From DATCJA01 sp963814955 (GTDB lineage Bacteria; Acidobacteriota; Vicinamibacteria; Vicinamibacterales; UBA2999), in NCBI GenBank assembly GCA_963814955.1, contig CAWFEX010000007.1, positions 62,001 through 126,000 on the forward strand: DNA of 64,000 bases, given 5' to 3'. This document shows, piece after piece, positions 36,250-44,948 of this stretch (position 1 is the stretch's first letter; each line of letters opens with the position of its first letter). The translations under genes and the position numbers were made by a program. The notes under the pieces were generated by a model that was given only the letters and a program-made list of their open reading frames with translations, made no database searches and was not told where the DNA came from.

Positions 36250-36783
36250 TCAGAACGCTTCCAGGATCGCCGTTGCGACCGTGCGCGCCACGTCGTCGGC
36301 GATGCGGTCGAAGGAGCTGCGCTCCTGACTCAGGAACGTCGCGCCTTCGAGCGCCGTATTGCCGCGGGTGCTGAGCTCGTACTCCTCGCGAAAGATCAGC
36401 GCGTTGTTCGTCCAGAGGGCCTGGTTGGTCCGCGCGTCGGAAAACGTCACGCTCATCGTGAGCGTGAACTGATACCGTGACGCGAGCTGGTTCTCGGTGA
36501 ATCCGACCGGCTGAACCGAAATGGACGTGACCGTGCCCGTGACGACCGCGTCTGCGCCCGCCGCGTCAGGAATCACGTTATAGCGGCCGCGGCCGATGAA
36601 TTCGGTCCGAAGCTTCTCCGTGAGAATCTGCTCCACCTGAAAAAACGGGGTGCTGTTGATCAGCGGGGGAATGCCGACCACGCGAATGTAGTCGGGCAGA
36701 AACGAGCCGCGTCCGGCCAACGAATAGCCGCAGCCGGAGGATGCCATCGCCACACACAGCAGGACCAGAATCGCTTTCTTCAT
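36250..36783 (-). CDS. lptE: LptE, LPS assembly outer-membrane lipoprotein
   Basis: LptE plugs the LptD barrel in the LPS translocon. The 177-residue protein starts at ATG 36783 and has a lipoprotein signal peptide with a lipobox ending SSGC-G (Cys18). The mature part begins CGYSLAGRGSFLPDYIRVVGIPP, typical of the LptE/LPS-assembly family, and continues with TEKLRTEFIGRGRYNVI and a C-terminal DDVARTVATAILEAF helix. Position between leuS and holA matches the usual order and supports the call. Confidence 0.9.
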   Translation of the reverse strand: MKKAILVLLCVAMASSGCGYSLAGRGSFLPDYIRVVGIPPLINSTPFFQVEQILTEKLRTEFIGRGRYNVIPDAAGADAVVTGTVTSISVQPVGFTENQLASRYQFTLTMSVTFSDARTNQALWTNNALIFREEYELSTRGNTALEGATFLSQERSSFDRIADDVARTVATAILEAF

Positions 36784-36838
36784 CGTACGTGGGCCGGGTT
36801 CCACGGCGCGTCCGCGATCTCGCGCCGTGGACCCGGCG
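36784..36838. repeat. Inverted repeat between leuS and lptE
   Basis: Arms GCCGGGTTCCACGGCGCG (36793-36810) and CGCGCCGTGGACCCGGC (36821-36837) form a strong hairpin. It is a diverged copy of the element at 36195-36248, so both flanks of lptE carry the same type. Confidence 0.65.
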
Positions 36839-36842
36839 ATCC

Positions 36843-39390
36843 TCATTGAACCACGACCGACACGAGCCGGCCGCGCGCGACGACCACTTTCTTGACCGTC
36901 TTGCCGCTCGTATACGTCCGGACAACCGGGTCGGCCAGCGCCATCTGTTCCAGTTCCTGCTCCGAGGCTTCAGCCGGCACGGTCAACCGACTGCGCACTT
37001 TTCCGTTCACCTGGACCGGAACCACGATCTCGTCGGCCTTGGCGACATCGGCGTCGTAGGCTGGCCAGGTCGCGGCGGCGAGGGACGTTGGATGCCCCAG
37101 CATCTCCCACAGCTCCTCGGCCATGTGCGGTGCGAACGGCGACAGGATGCAGAACGAGCGACTCGATCGCCTCGCGGACCACGCAGATTGTTTCCCGCCG
37201 CTCAACGGCGCCGGCATGCTGCACGTCTTCGTCGACACGGCGTGACGGCCCACCGGTCACCGTCTGCTCGCTGAAGCTGTAGAGCTCGTTGACCAGCTCC
37301 ATCATCGCCGAGACGGCGGTATTGAGCTGCTGACGCTCCTCGATATCGACCGTGACGCGGCGAATCGTGTCGTGTGTCTTGCGGCGAAGTGCCCGCTCGG
37401 CGGTGTTCAGCGAGTCGCACTCACCGGCACTCCCGAGGCCTTCGCCACCGATCGTCTCGCACCAGTGATCAGCCAGGCGCCAGACTCGCGCCAGAAAACG
37501 GAAGCTTCCCTCGATACCGGCGTCGGTCCATTCGACTTCTTTTTCCGGCGGCGCGACGAATATCACATACAGTCGCAGCGCATCCGCGCCGTACTTCTGC
37601 ATCATGTCGTCGGGATCGACGACATTGCCCCTCGACTTCGACATGACCGCGCCGTCTTTGAGCACCATGCCCTGCGTGAGCAGATGAGTGAACGGCTCGT
37701 CGTGATCGACCATGCCAAGGTCGCGAAATACCCGCGCGAAAAAGCGGGAGTAGATGAGGTGCAGAATGGCGTGCTCCACGCCGCCAACGTAGAAGTCCAC
37801 TGGCAGCCAGTGCCTGACCGCCGCCGGGTCGAACGCCATCTTGTCGTTGCGCGGATCGGCGAATCGATAGAAGTACCAGGACGAGTCGACGAACGTATCC
37901 ATCGTGTCGGTCTCGCGCCTGGCCGGCCCGCCGCACTTCGGACACGACACGTTGACGAATTCCGACAGATGCGAGAGCGGCGAATCCCCGCGGCCGGTGA
38001 ATTGCGCCACCTGCGGCAACAACACCGGCAGCTGATCGTCGGGCACCGGAACGATTCCGTCGCGGTCGCAGTAGATCATCGGAATCGGCGTGCCCCAGTA
38101 CCGCTGCCGCGAAATGCCCCAGTCCTTGAGGCGGAACTGGATAGTTGACTCACCGATGCCGCGCTCGCGCGCGTCGGCGGTCATCCGAGTCTGGGCTTCG
38201 CCGGAGGGTAAGCCGGAGTACGGTCCTGAATCGACGAGCGTGCCGTATGCGACGGCCGCTTCGGACAGGTCCTCCGCGCGCACCGGCCGGCCGTCTGGCG
38301 TCACGACGACGCGAATCGGCAGTTTGAACTTGCGGGCGAAACTCGAAATCGCGTTCGTCGTGCGCCGGCACGGCCATGACCGCGCCCGTGCCGTACTCGC
38401 CAAGCACGAAATTCGCAATCCAGACAGGGACGGGCTGATTCGTGAACGGATTGATGGCCCGGAACCCCGTGTCGAATCCCTGTTTCTCGATGGCGCCGCT
38501 GATTCGGGCCGCGCGATCCTGGGCGCGAAACGTCTGCGCCTGCTTCTTGAAAGCCGCGGGATCCGCGGAGCGCTCTGCAAGCCTCGCCACAAGCGGGTGT
38601 TCAGGACCCAGCAGCACGAACGTGGCGCCGAATATCGTGTCGATCCGTGTGGTGAAGACCTCAATCGGGCGTTGATGGATCACCCTCGAGGGCGAACTTC
38701 ACGCGCGCCCCTTCCGACCGCCCGATCCAGTTCTGCTGCATCGTCAGGACCTTCTCGGGCCATGCGGTGAGCTGCGCGGTGTGCGTCGAGCAGCTCGTCG
38801 GCATACGCCGTGATCCTGAAGAACCATTGCTCGAGCTCGCGGCTCTCGACCTGCGAGCCGCAGCGCCAGCAACCGCCATCGACCACCTGCTCATTGGCGA
38901 GTACGGTCAGGTCTATCGGGCACCAGTTCACCGGCGCCAGCCGGCGGTATGCCAGGCCGCGCTCGAACATCCTGATGAACAGCCACTGATTCCACTTGTA
39001 GTACTCGGGGTCGCACGTCGCCAGCTCGCGCTCCCAGGCGTAGCTGACGCCAAGGCGCTGGAGCTGTCCCTTCATGTGCGCGATGTTGCCGCGCGTGGAC
39101 GCCTCCGGATGGACGCCGTTCTTGATCGCCGCGTTTTCAGCCGGGAGGCCGAACGCATCCCACCCGAAGGGATGCAGCACGTTGAAGCCGCGCATCCGCT
39201 TCATCCGGGCCAGGACGTCGCCGATGCTGTAGTTGCGGACGTGCCCCATGTGTGCGTGCCCCGAGGGGTACGCGAACATCTCGAGGCAATAAAACTTCGG
39301 ACGCGACGGGTCCTCGGTGACCTCGAACACGCGAGATGAGGCCCATCGCTGCTGCCATTTGCGGTCGAGGTCGTGTGGATGGTAGTCCAT
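36843..39390 (-). CDS. leuS: LeuRS, leucine-tRNA ligase (four apparent frameshifts)
   Basis: LeuRS charges tRNA-Leu. ATG 39390 opens MDYHPHDLDRKWQQRW; the HIGH motif reads YPSGHAHMGHVRN, the zinc region CPIDLTVLANEQVVDGGCWRCG, the editing domain ends MAVPAHDERDFEF, and KMSKS reads VMSKSRGNVVDP. The anticodon domain is in FCILSPFAPHMAEELWEMLGHP. These parts are spread over successive frames, with breaks near 38780, 38685, 38340 and 37150. Each break is a +1 step, so four surplus bases explain all of them; the corrected protein is about 847 residues, normal length. Every catalytic element survives, so sequence error is likelier than a dead essential gene. Confidence 0.9.
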
Positions 39391-39408
39391 CGGGAAGTCG
39401 CGCAGGCT

Positions 39409-39434
39409 GTAGCGCGCACGCTTTAGCGTGCGCG
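39409..39434. repeat. GTAG-headed palindrome in the leuS leader
   Basis: GTAG is followed by a perfect 10-bp stem CGCGCACGCT / AGCGTGCGCG with a TT loop. It lies in the 5' leader of leuS, between a TATAAT and the ATG. Confidence 0.6.
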
Positions 39435-39441
39435 TCCTTCG

Positions 39442-39447
39442 ATTATA
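39442..39447 (-). promoter_or_regulatory. -10 box (TATAAT on the minus strand) of leuS
   Basis: A perfect TATAAT overlaps the stop codon of the upstream deacetylase gene (ATA TAA TCG) and lies 51 bases before the leuS ATG. Confidence 0.4.
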
Positions 39448-40468
39448 TCGTCCAGAACTTGCCTAAACAGGCGCGGGCGGCCGCGATCGTGGCGTCGGCT
39501 CGGGGCGTTGAACCGCCCGGTGCAGGCAGAATGGCAAGCGTGGCGCTGCCGTTCAACACGTCGATGACCGTCCGCAGCGACCCGGCGATAGCGGCCAGAT
39601 CGTAGCCGCCCTCGGTCACCACAACGACCCGACCGTCACAACATTCATCGGCAGCCGCAACGATGTGAGCTGTCAGTCGTCCGAATTGTGGCGTCGTCAC
39701 ACGCATCGCGCCCAGTGGATCGTCGACATGCGCGTCGAAACCGGCTGACACCAGAACAAGTTGAGGCCGGAACTGCTGCAGAATCGCCGCGGTGGCGAGA
39801 TAGATGCGCTCGTAATCGGCATCGGTCGCACCGGCAGCGAGAGGCCAGTTGATCGTGAAGCCGGCACCGCTTCCCGATCCAATCTCGTCTGCGGCACCCG
39901 TACCGGGATAGAACGGATACTGGTGCGACGATACGAACAGCACAGACGAATCGTCATAGAACGCCCACTGCGTGCCGTTGCCATGATGGACGTCGTAGTC
40001 GACGACCGCGACGCGCGCGAGGCCGCGCGCTCTTGCATGCGCCGCGCCTATGGCGACGTTGTTGAACAAACAGAACCCCATGGCGCGGCTGCGCTCGGCG
40101 TGGTGGCCCGGCGGCCGCGACATCACGAGCGCCCGGGCAGCGGGGCCGTGGTCGAGCACGTGATCGACGGCCGACACCGCCGCTCCTGCGGAAAGCGTTG
40201 CGACGTCGTAGGTCTCCGGGGACGTGAATGTATCGGGATCGAGCGCGACGGCGCGCCCGGCCGTCTCCCTGATCAGGCCGATATAGTCGCGGTCGTGGAT
40301 GCGCGCGATCTCGTCCTCGGTGGCCACGCGCGGTTCGACCACGGCGCCGCCGGCCCGGCGGAATTCGGCAGCGACGACCTGCATCACTTCCGCGCGTTCG
40401 ACGCGCTCGGGATGCCCGGGCGGGTTCAAATGATCCGCAAATCGATCCGACGTAAAGACCGTCAACAT
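39443..40468 (-). CDS. Histone deacetylase-family protein (class II, acetylpolyamine amidohydrolase-like)
   Basis: Bacterial members deacetylate acetylpolyamines or acetoin-utilisation proteins. The 341 residues include the family blocks PGHPERVERAEV, MSRPPGHHAERSRAMGFCLFNNVAIG (active-site His pair), VAVVDYDVHHGNGTQ (zinc Asp and His), VSAGFDAHVDDPLG (zinc Asp) and VTEGGYDLAAIAGSL. All catalytic residues are present. It lies upstream of leuS on the same strand; the neighbouring ACT gene ends 34 bases before its start. Confidence 0.88.
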   Translation of the reverse strand: MLTVFTSDRFADHLNPPGHPERVERAEVMQVVAAEFRRAGGAVVEPRVATEDEIARIHDRDYIGLIRETAGRAVALDPDTFTSPETYDVATLSAGAAVSAVDHVLDHGPAARALVMSRPPGHHAERSRAMGFCLFNNVAIGAAHARARGLARVAVVDYDVHHGNGTQWAFYDDSSVLFVSSHQYPFYPGTGAADEIGSGSGAGFTINWPLAAGATDADYERIYLATAAILQQFRPQLVLVSAGFDAHVDDPLGAMRVTTPQFGRLTAHIVAAADECCDGRVVVVTEGGYDLAAIAGSLRTVIDVLNGSATLAILPAPGGSTPRADATIAAARACLGKFWTI

Positions 40469-40502
40469 AGGGTCGGTCGCGGACGCCCGCGATTGACCGC
40501 GA

Positions 40503-40877
40503 TCACTCGGAGAGGGCGGCGGTCAGATCCTGAAGATCGTCTGCTGCAACGACGAGCCGGTTGCGCGTCGCCAGATAGCTGAATCGGATATTCACTTTGG
40601 CGTCGGCAATTCGCCGAAAGATGCTCGCCGCGGAACCGGGACGATCCTCGACCGGCACCAGTACCACCTGCTGCTCCTTGACCACTCTGAAGCCGGCCGC
40701 CTCGAGCGCAGCCCTTGTTCTTTCAGCGTCGGTGGTGAGCACATGGACCACGCCTTCCATTTCGGCATGGCCTTCGAGGTTTATCCCCGCGGCGCTCACT
40801 GCAGTGACCGCCTTCGACAGCATTCCCGGGCGGTCTTCCGGCAGAGTGACTGCAAGGTCCGTTGCAACGTGAGCCAT
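40503..40877 (-). CDS. ACT-domain regulatory protein
   Basis: The 124-residue protein consists of two ACT-like ferredoxin modules: DLAVTLPEDRPGMLSKAVTAVSAAGINLEGHAE (residues 6-40) and VVLVPVEDRPGSAASIFRRIADAKVNIRFSY (about 70-103). ACT modules bind amino acids and regulate enzymes; stand-alone tandem forms occur in many bacteria with unknown partners. No enzyme domain is attached. Confidence 0.78.
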   Translation of the reverse strand: MAHVATDLAVTLPEDRPGMLSKAVTAVSAAGINLEGHAEMEGVVHVLTTDAERTRAALEAAGFRVVKEQQVVLVPVEDRPGSAASIFRRIADAKVNIRFSYLATRNRLVVAADDLQDLTAALSE

Positions 40878-40903
40878 GTGGTCAGGTCTCCAGTCGGCCG
40901 TTT

Positions 40904-40938
40904 GTGACTTGTGCCTTGTGACTTGTGACTTGTGATTG
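40904..40938. repeat. Tandem array of five 7-nt units (GTGACTT type)
   Basis: Five consecutive units GTGACTT, GTGCCTT, GTGACTT, GTGACTT, GTGATTG run upstream of the ACT gene. No matching reverse arm is seen close by. The 209-base spacer 40878-41086 also holds REP-like elements and no gene. Confidence 0.65.
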
Positions 40939-40964
40939 TAGTCCCCACGATGGCTCCGAGGATC

Positions 40965-41012
40965 GTGTGTCCGGCTTCAGCCCCTGTCGTAGTGTCCGGC
41001 TTCAGCCGGACC
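40965..41012. repeat. REP-like palindrome (GTAG + TGTCCGGC) plus a partial copy
   Basis: A truncated copy (TGTCCGGCTTCAGCC, 40968-40982) precedes a full copy with GTAG at 40989-40992 and stem GTCCGGCT / AGCCGGAC. Same family as 12213, 43795 and 55870. Confidence 0.65.
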
Positions 41013-41086
41013 GTCCGTTGCAACGTCGGTATGTGCTTTGGCTTCGACTTACCCGTTTCTTGTAGAATTCGCCAACCGTCCAAATC

Positions 41087-42313
41087 ATGACGCTGCCATC
41101 GGGCGCTCGCCTCGGCCCGTACGTAATCGTTTCGCCCCTCGGCGCAGGCGGCATGGGCGAAGTCTACAAGGGGCGTGACACCAGGCTCGATCGAACCGTC
41201 GCAATCAAGGTGCTGTCGGAACAACTTGCTTCTGACCCCCAGTTTCGCGAGCGGTTCGAGCGCGAGGCCCGGTCAGTCGGTTCGCTGAATCATCCGCACA
41301 TCTGCACCCTTCACGACGTCGGCCGCCACGAGGACGTCGATTTTCTGGTCATGGAGTATCTCGAGGGCGAGACGCTGCAGGAGCGATTAAAAGAAGGGCC
41401 GATTCCGATCGCTGAGGCGCTCCAGATCGGCATTCAGATAGCCGACGCGCTTTCGGCCGCGCACCGTGCTGGCGTCATCCATCGCGATCTCAAGCCTGGC
41501 AACATCGTTCTCACCAAATCCGGCGCGGCTCGACAAGGCTCGCCGCAAGCGAAGCTCCTCGACTTCGGTCTCGCAAAGGCCGACGCTCCGGCGATCGCCG
41601 GCTCTGTGTCGATGCTGCCAACGACACCTCCAAGTCTCACCGTTCAGGGCACGATTCTCGGCACGTTTCAGTACATGGCCCCTGAGCAGCTCGAAGGCAG
41701 GGAAGCCGACGCGCGAACGGACATCTTCGCTTTCGGTAGCACGTTGTACGAGATGTTCACCGGCCGGAAGGCGTTCGAGGGACGGAGCCAGGCGAGCCTT
41801 ATCGGCGCGATCCTGAAAGATACACCGCCTCCTCTATCAGCAACGGAGCCGGCCGCGCCCGCTTCGCTCGATCGGCTCGTTGCCTGCTGCCTGGCCAAGC
41901 ACCCCGACGACCGCTGGCAGGCAGCACACGATGTGATGCTGCAGTTGAAAGCCATCGCCGAAGGCGTGGCAGATTTCAGAGCGGCCGCATCCAGCGAGGT
42001 GCGTCGACGGCGTCGCGAGACACTTGCGTGGGCGACGGCAGTCCTCGGCCTGTTCGTCGGAATAGCGGCGTTTGCAAGCAGCTACTTCGAGTCGCCCGAC
42101 CCCGATCCTGGCGTTATTCAGTTTCCCGTCGACGTGCTTTCAGCGGGAGGGCTTCCGGGATCTTTCGCGGTATCACCAGACGGACGGCGAGTGGTGTTCT
42201 CGGCTCCGTCGCCCCAATCCAATTCCACACGTTCGCTCTGGATACGTTCGTTCGAATCGCCGGTTGCGCAACTACTGCCAGGCACGGAGAGCACGACCGG
42301 TTTGGCTACTTGA
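41087..42313 (+). CDS. Ser/Thr protein kinase with C-terminal membrane helix (truncated by frameshift)
   Basis: A PknB-type kinase with intact motifs: LGAGGMGEVYKGRD, VAIKVLSEQ, VIHRDLKPGNIVL, LLDFGLAKA and YMAPEQLEG, then DIFAFGSTLYEMFTGRKAF. A transmembrane helix follows (about 305-325, TLAWATAVLGLFVGIAAFASSYF), after which a beta-propeller begins (FAVSPDGRRVVFSAPS). The frame ends early at 42313; the propeller continues in other frames to 43774. Kinase plus WD40/TolB is a typical acidobacterial receptor-kinase layout. Possible -10 box TAGAAT at 41063-41068. Confidence 0.87.
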   Translation: MTLPSGARLGPYVIVSPLGAGGMGEVYKGRDTRLDRTVAIKVLSEQLASDPQFRERFEREARSVGSLNHPHICTLHDVGRHEDVDFLVMEYLEGETLQERLKEGPIPIAEALQIGIQIADALSAAHRAGVIHRDLKPGNIVLTKSGAARQGSPQAKLLDFGLAKADAPAIAGSVSMLPTTPPSLTVQGTILGTFQYMAPEQLEGREADARTDIFAFGSTLYEMFTGRKAFEGRSQASLIGAILKDTPPPLSATEPAAPASLDRLVACCLAKHPDDRWQAAHDVMLQLKAIAEGVADFRAAASSEVRRRRRETLAWATAVLGLFVGIAAFASSYFESPDPDPGVIQFPVDVLSAGGLPGSFAVSPDGRRVVFSAPSPQSNSTRSLWIRSFESPVAQLLPGTESTTGLAT

Positions 42314-43774
42314 ATCCGTTTTGGTCGCCTGACGGCCGCTCCATCGGGTTCTTCGCTGACGGCAAGCTTAAGACCATCAGTGTCGTCGGGTGGACCTCCT
42401 CGCATCCTGTGCGATGCTCCACCTCTGGCGGGGGCACGTGGAGCCGCGAAGGCGGCATTCTGTTCGCATTGGGAGGCGGTAGCTCGCCGGGCCGATTTAT
42501 CGCGTGCCGGAGACGGCGGTACGCCCGTCGCGGTGACGACGCTTGACAAATCGCGCATGGAGACCGGGCCCATGCCGCCCGCGATTCATGCCTGACGGGC
42601 GCCATTTTATTTTTTCGCTAGGGGCAGTCGAACGTCGAAGGGAACGCGGCATACATACGGTACGCTGGATTCGCCAGAACGCCGGCCTCTCGATGCGCGT
42701 CGTCTTCGTCTGCGGCGTATTCGTCTCACCCGGATATCTGTCTTCGCGCGCAGCGGCACGTTGATGGCACGGCCGTTCGACAAGAGACGGCTGGAGGCGG
42801 TCGGCGAGCCGATGCCGCTCGGGGAGGTTCGACAAGCTCGAGACGGCACGGCGGCCTTCTCAGTGTCGCAGACCGGCAGGTTGGCGTACCAGGCACGTGT
42901 CGCGTCCGAAACGCAGCTAGTCTGGGTAACGCGCGACGGCAAAGTCGTCGGCAGTTTTCCCCCGCGGCGACGATTCACACCTTCTCGCCTGCCCCAGACC
43001 ATGAGCGCGCATAGTCGAGAACATGGCGATCTCTGGCTGCTCGACGCCACGCGAGGAACGGCGTCACGCTTCACTACCGATCCACTGACGGAGGGACATC
43101 CTGTGTGGTCCCCGACGGTCGTCGCGTCGCGTTCGCCAGCGGAGAACTGGGGTCCGAACCGCGCTGATGATCAAAGTCGCGAGCGGCACGTCGGAAGCGG
43201 AACCGTCCTGCCAACGCCTACCTTGAAGTGGCCTACTGACTGGTCGGCAGACGGGCGGACACTGGTCTTCGAAGAACGGAAAACCGAGACCGGCTGGAAC
43301 GTCGGCGTCGTCAGCAGTTCAAGGCGACCGTGCCGGACGAATGGTCGTTCGGAGCCGATTTCAGGAGCGGATGGGCACGCTGTCGCCGGACGGCCGATAT
43401 CTCGCGTATCACGTCGGATGAAACGGGCCGCGCGGAGGTTTACGTCGTCACCTTCCCGGACGTGACTGACAAGTGGACGATTTCCACGGATGGGTGGCAC
43501 GGCGCCGCGATGGCGCAGCGACGGAAACGAGCTCTTCTTCGTCAACCCGGCGGGCATGCTGATGAGTGCCCCGATTATCGCGTGGGCCCAGGTTCAAGCC
43601 GGTATTCCAAGGCCTGTTCGATCTTCAGGCGATTCCAAGCGACGGATGGAATTACGCCGCCCGCAAGCGACGGTCAGCGGTTCCTCGTGCGCGAGACTGA
43701 CGGAGCCGCGCCCGACGCCGATTACAGTTGTCGTCAACTGGCCGGCGCTGTTGAACAAGCCCGGCGCGCCTTAA
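42290..43774 (+). pseudogene. Broken C-terminal TolB/WD40-like propeller of the 41087 kinase
   Basis: Pieces of the extracytoplasmic propeller are read in alternating frames: YLNPFWSPDGRSIGFFADGKL (about 42302), GGPPRILCDAPPLAG, then SVSQTGRLAYQARVASETQLVWVTRDGK (about 42860), DLWLLDATRGTASRFTTDPLTEGHPVWSP and WPTDWSADGRTLVFEERKT. The last piece (43490 on) is PRWRSDGNELFFVNPAGMLM to VVNWPALLNK, the usual end of such proteins. At least six frame changes are needed, denser than elsewhere. Either the receptor part is decaying or read errors are concentrated here. Confidence 0.7.
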
Positions 43775-43794
43775 CGTATGAGTGCGGAAAACCG

Positions 43795-43846
43795 GTCCGG
43801 CTGAAGCCGGACACTACGTACGGAGCGGGTAGTACGGAGCGGGTGG
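43795..43846. repeat. REP-like palindrome (inverse) and 14-bp tandem duplication
   Basis: The stem GTCCGGCT / AGCCGGAC is followed by CTAC (43814-43817), i.e. GTAG on the minus strand. Two copies of TACGGAGCGGGT(A/G)G follow in tandem (43819-43832 and 43833-43846). Confidence 0.6.
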
Positions 43847-43893
43847 AAAAATCGCCGGCGCGATTGTAGACTTCGCTGGAAGAAGGACAAGCC

Positions 43894-44139
43894 ATGGCCA
43901 AGACCGGACGGAACGATCTGTGTCACTGCGGCAGCGGCCGGAAATACAAGAAATGCCACGGCGTCAAAGAGACCCCGGCCGCGCGCGGCAGGATCTTGCT
44001 CCTTGCCGTTGGTGGCGCGGTGCTCGCCGCCATCCTCGTCGGCATCTCGTCGTTTACAGGCCAGGGTTCGGGACCGACGCGCGTCTGGTCCACCGAGCAC
44101 GGCCATTATCACGACGCGAGCGGAGTGGAGATTCCGTAG
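43894..44139 (+). CDS. SEC-C motif microprotein with a membrane helix
   Basis: The 81-residue protein starts with a SEC-C zinc motif (GRNDLCHCGSGRKYKKCHG; CxC...8...CH, residues 6-23), the module found at the C-terminus of SecA. A hydrophobic helix follows (about 33-53, ILLLAVGGAVLAAILVGI), then a short tail with HGHYHDASG. The SEC-C part may bind ribosomes or SecB-like partners at the membrane, an inference only. Start ATG 43894 follows GAAGAAGGAC. Confidence 0.75.
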   Translation: MAKTGRNDLCHCGSGRKYKKCHGVKETPAARGRILLLAVGGAVLAAILVGISSFTGQGSGPTRVWSTEHGHYHDASGVEIP

Positions 44140-44164
44140 GTCGCTCGATCGTTTTGGTTCTCAC

Positions 44165-44857
44165 TCAGACATGTGAGGGCTCCGAACGTCCGACCATGGC
44201 GAGCGCCCGGCGTTCGAGTTCGCGCAGGCGTGTTTCCAGCTCCATCCTCCAGCGCTCCAGCTCGTCGTCTCGGGCATCGGATGGCACTGCGATCGGTTCG
44301 CCGATGACGAGCGCCACGGTGCTGAACGGCTTCGGCACCTGCGTGCGATCCCAGCTTCGCATCGACCAGTGGCGCGACGCCTCGAGGTGAAATGGCAGCA
44401 TCGGATTTCCCGTGGTCCGCGCCAGCCAGACGGCCCCGGGCTGAGCCACCATGGCGGGGCCTCGCGGGCCGTCGAGCGTGAAGCCGGCGGGTTTACCTTT
44501 CCGCATGGCGCGCACCAACTGCAGCATCGCCTTCCGGGCCCCGGACGAGGTCGATCCGCGTGCCGTCCCGTAGCCGAAGCGCTCGATGATCCGTGCGATC
44601 CACTCGCCATCGAAGTTTTCGCTCGTAATGACGACGATGCCGAGGCCGCGGAAGTAGTAGGTGGCCGACAGAATACGGCCATGCCAGAACGCCATGACCG
44701 GCTGCTGGCCGGCCGCGCGGATCGCCTCGAAGTGATGGAGGCCTTCGACCTGCCAGCGAAGCGTTCGCCCGAGAACGTCGATCACGGGATACCCGAGCGA
44801 CGCGATCGCCGCCGCCTTGAAGCGCTTCAGCGGAGATGCGCGCCAATCGTCAGCCAT
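44165..44857 (-). CDS. DUF374 lysophospholipid acyltransferase-like protein
   Basis: DUF374 proteins belong to the LPLAT superfamily and are linked to acylation of LPS or Kdo. The 230 residues carry the altered HxxxxD block MAFWHGRILSATYYF (His-x-Arg form typical of DUF374), then ITSENFDGEWIARIIERFGY, RGSTSSGARKAML and AGFTLDGPRGP, all DUF374 signatures. An N-terminal hydrophobic patch may bind membrane. It is preceded by an inverted repeat and the ETF genes on the same strand. Confidence 0.85.
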   Translation of the reverse strand: MADDWRASPLKRFKAAAIASLGYPVIDVLGRTLRWQVEGLHHFEAIRAAGQQPVMAFWHGRILSATYYFRGLGIVVITSENFDGEWIARIIERFGYGTARGSTSSGARKAMLQLVRAMRKGKPAGFTLDGPRGPAMVAQPGAVWLARTTGNPMLPFHLEASRHWSMRSWDRTQVPKPFSTVALVIGEPIAVPSDARDDELERWRMELETRLRELERRALAMVGRSEPSHV

Positions 44858-44858
44858 G

Positions 44859-44944
44859 AACCACGAAGATCACGAAGGTTGAATTGGCCATGAAGGTCGT
44901 CAACGTCATGAAAGCCATCTTGAATTTCGTGGTCTTCGTGGTTC
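44859..44944. repeat. AACCACGAAG-type inverted repeat between ETF-QO and DUF374 genes
   Basis: The arms GAACCACGAAGATCACGAA (44859-44877) and TTCGTGGTCTTCGTGGTTC (44926-44944) pair almost perfectly. The interior has further CATGAAGG/CATGAAAG half-units. It fills the whole spacer. Confidence 0.7.
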
Positions 44945-44948
44945 CCGG

